Shown piece by piece: positions 63,001 to 64,000 of a stretch of DNA of 64,000 nt. Each line of letters begins with the position of its first letter. Within the stretch, counting starts at the first letter, position 1. Origin of the DNA: Streptomyces pilosus (GTDB lineage: Bacteria; Actinomycetota; Actinomycetes; Streptomycetales; Streptomycetaceae); assembly GCF_014649835.1 (NCBI RefSeq), contig NZ_BMTU01000004.1:553052-617051 (forward strand). The letters are read 5' to 3'. The translations under genes and the position numbers were made by a program. The notes under the pieces are model-generated. The model was not told where the DNA came from. It worked only from the letters and a program-made list of their open reading frames with translations, and ran no database searches.

Positions 63001-64000
63001 ATGCCCTCCGTGCCCACCTCACGGGCCACCCGGGTCACCTGCTCGGCGAACGACGACAGCTGGTCCACCATCGTGTTGACGGTCGTGACCAGCTCGAGGA
63101 TCTCGCCCTTGGCGTCGACGGTGATCTTCTTCGACAGGTCGCCCTTGGCGACGGCGGTGGTGACCTCGGCGATGTTGCGCACCTGGAGCGTCAGGTTGTT
63201 CGCCATGCCGTTCACCGACTGGGTGAGGTCCTTCCAGGTGCCGGAGACGCCCTGCACCTCGGCCTGACCGCCGAGGATGCCCTCGGTACCCACCTCGCGC
63301 GCCACCCGCGTGACCTCTTCGGCGAACGACGACAGCTGGTCGACCATCGTGTTCAGCGTGTTCTTGAGCTCCAGGATCTCCCCGCGCGCGTCCACGGTGA
63401 TCTTCTGCGACAGGTCACCGCGCGCCACCGCCGTCGCCACCTGGGCGATGTTGCGGACCTGACCGGTCAGGTTGGAGGCCATGCCGTTCACGGAGTCCGT
63501 CAGGTCGCGCCACACACCGGCGACCCCGGGCACCTGCGCCTGGCCGCCCAGCCTGCCCTCGGTACCCACCTCGCGCGCCACCCGCGTCACCTGGTCGGCG
63601 AAGGAGGAGAGCTGGTCCACCATCGTGTTGATGGTGTTCTTCAGCTCGAGGATCTCCCCGCGCGCGTCGACGTCGATCTTCTGCGACAGGTCACCGCGCG
63701 CGACGGCCGTCGTGACCTGGGCGATGTTGCGCACCTGACCGGTCAGGTTGGACGCCATGGAGTTGACGGAGTCGGTGAGCTCCTTCCAGGTGCCCGACAC
63801 GCCGTCCACGCGCGCCTGACCGCCCAGCCGGCCCTCGGTGCCCACGTCCCGGGCCATCCGCGTGACCTGGTCGGCGAAGCTCGACAGCTGGTCCACCATC
63901 GTGTTGACGGTGTTCTTCAGCTGGAGCATCTCGCCGGAGACGTCCACGGTGACCTTCTGCGACAGGTCACCGTTGGCGACCGCCGTCGTCACCTGGGCGA
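60066..64000 (-). CDS. osaA: hybrid sensor histidine kinase OsaA (poly-HAMP), 5' end outside window
   Basis: At least 1310 C-terminal residues of a very large hybrid kinase are present; the start lies beyond the right edge. In order they are: seven HAMP-like repeats of 92 residues (each with a GDLSxKIxVDAxGEI core and a [12 protein letters not shown] helix), a GAF domain (about 600-760) and a long coiled coil. HisKA with phosphorylated His in [14 protein letters not shown], HATPase ([18 protein letters not shown]) and a C-terminal receiver ([13 protein letters not shown]) follow. It fits the cytosolic osmosensing OsaA of S. coelicolor, which pairs with OsaB encoded downstream. Confidence 0.94.
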   Translation of the reverse strand, partial: AQVTTAVANGDLSQKVTVDVSGEMLQLKNTVNTMVDQLSSFADQVTRMARDVGTEGRLGGQARVDGVSGTWKELTDSVNSMASNLTGQVRNIAQVTTAVARGDLSQKIDVDARGEILELKNTINTMVDQLSSFADQVTRVAREVGTEGRLGGQAQVPGVAGVWRDLTDSVNGMASNLTGQVRNIAQVATAVARGDLSQKITVDARGEILELKNTLNTMVDQLSSFAEEVTRVAREVGTEGILGGQAEVQGVSGTWKDLTQSVNGMANNLTLQVRNIAEVTTAVAKGDLSKKITVDAKGEILELVTTVNTMVDQLSSFAEQVTRVAREVGTEGILGGQANVPGVTGIWKDLSDNVNLMAKNLTTQVRNISQVSAAVANGDLTRQVSIEARGEVAQLADTINIMVKTLSAFAEQVTKVAREVGTDGILGGQAHVPGVAGTWKDLTESVNGMASNLTGQVRNIAMVTTAIAKGDLTKKIDIDARGEILELKTTINTMVDQLSSFAEEVTRVAREVGTEGQLGGQARVRDVDGTWRDLTESVNEMAGNLTRQVRAIARVATAVTRGDLNLKIDVDASGEIQELQDYINKMIANLRDTTIANKEQDWLKGNLARISALMQGRRDLDDVASLIMSELTPVVSAQHGAFFLAMPLVDGEDLTSADDDQFELRMLGSYGYSMGSMPTSFQPGEGLIGTAAMEKRTILVENAPSGYLKISSGLGEAPPAQVIVLPVVFEGKVLGVIELASFTPFTAIQKDFLNQIAEMIATSVNTISVNTKTERLLAQSQELTEQLRERSAELEQRQKALQASNAELEEKAELLARQNRDIEVKNTEIEEARQVLEERAEQLAVSMRYKSEFLANMSHELRTPLNSLLILAKLLADNADANLSPKQVEFAETIHGAGSDLLQLINDILDLSKVEAGKMDVSPTRIALVQLVDYVEATFRPLTAEKGLDLSVRVSPELPATLHTDEQRLLQVLRNLLSNAVKFTDSGSVELVIRPARDDVPQAIREQLLEAGSLTDPDADLIAFSVSDTGIGIAAGKMRVIFEAFKQADGTTSRKYGGTGLGLSISREIAQLLGGEIHAQSEPGRGSTFTLYLPLHPSELPPNGYAQPMPALEGGDPVASAEPAAPQTATAAEVTSYRDSQNGPAALFRRRRRVTLEQRPAVEPEQWPGLEQQEPAPRPSRRGIRFGGQKVLIVDDDIRNVFALTSVLEQHGLSVLYAENGREGIEVLEQHDDVAVVLMDIMMPEMDGYATTTAIRRMPQFAGLPIIALTAKAMKGDREKAIESGASDYVTKPVDPDHLLTVMEQWMRGE
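62290..64000 (-). repeat. 276-bp tandem repeats encoding the HAMP array of osaA
   Basis: Highly similar DNA recurs every 276 bases; for example, the string ttgcgNacctg begins at 63451 and 63727, and related copies fall at about 62347, 62623, 62899 and 63175. Each unit encodes one 92-residue HAMP pair. The array continues past the window edge. Confidence 0.9.

Noticed and set aside
1..64000. CRISPR array, tRNA, rRNA, insertion sequence or prophage
   Set aside because: No regularly spaced short repeats, cloverleaf with GGTTCRA arm, transposase or integrase was seen; the only tandem array is coding (osaA).

Overview
The window is chromosomal DNA of a Streptomyces or a very close relative. The evidence is very high GC with strongly GC-biased third codon positions, many GTG starts, ATGA/GTGA start-stop overlaps, and a core gene order that I recall from the Streptomyces coelicolor chromosome between nrdJ and osaA. 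There are no rRNA or tRNA genes, no CRISPR array and no insertion sequence that I can see.

Layout. (1) 0.4-7.5 kb: the nrdR-nrdJ class II ribonucleotide reductase operon, divergent from lexA, then a DinG-type helicase. Two NrdR boxes spaced 31 bp and a LexA box sit between nrdR and lexA. (2) 7.6-11.6 kb: a minimal NIS-siderophore pair (IucA/IucC synthetase and a GNAT) with a candidate iron box, then a lipoprotein trypsin-like protease. (3) 11.8-21.8 kb: housekeeping genes hflX, an RSH alarmone enzyme (rshA), dapF, miaA, miaB and small hypothetical genes. (4) 21.9-27.2 kb: an accessory block of two minus-strand genes and three overlapping plus-strand genes, ending in a large TPR-like plus CHAT protease-like protein. 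This is the best candidate here for a little-described system. (5) 27.4-34.8 kb: a MazG-like pyrophosphohydrolase, an orphan TAXI binding protein, the GluK/GluR two-component system and the divergent gluABCD glutamate ABC transporter. (6) 35-37.9 kb: an FAD monooxygenase, then a cysteine-rich leader peptide ahead of a cysteine dioxygenase-rhodanese operon. (7) 38-41.7 kb: recX, recA (with a LexA box), an AI-2E permease-like gene and a DUF3046 gene. (8) 41.7-50.6 kb: a hypothetical protein, azlD/azlC with an overlapping AraC regulator, the giant helicase lhr, and a Nei-type glycosylase. (9) 50.6-64 kb: dps, clgR, cinA, pgsA, rimO, a RodZ-like gene, ftsK, and the osmoadaptation pair osaB/osaA. 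osaA runs off the right edge.

How they work together. DNA maintenance and SOS is the dominant theme (nrdRJ, lexA, dinG, recA/recX, lhr, nei, dps, ftsK). tRNA and ribosome modification is represented by miaA, miaB, rimO and hflX. Nutrient sensing is represented by gluRK/ABCD, the cysteine leader operon and the siderophore pair. Stress signalling is represented by rshA, clgR and osaAB. Gene names rest on motif and synteny recognition by eye. No database search was run.
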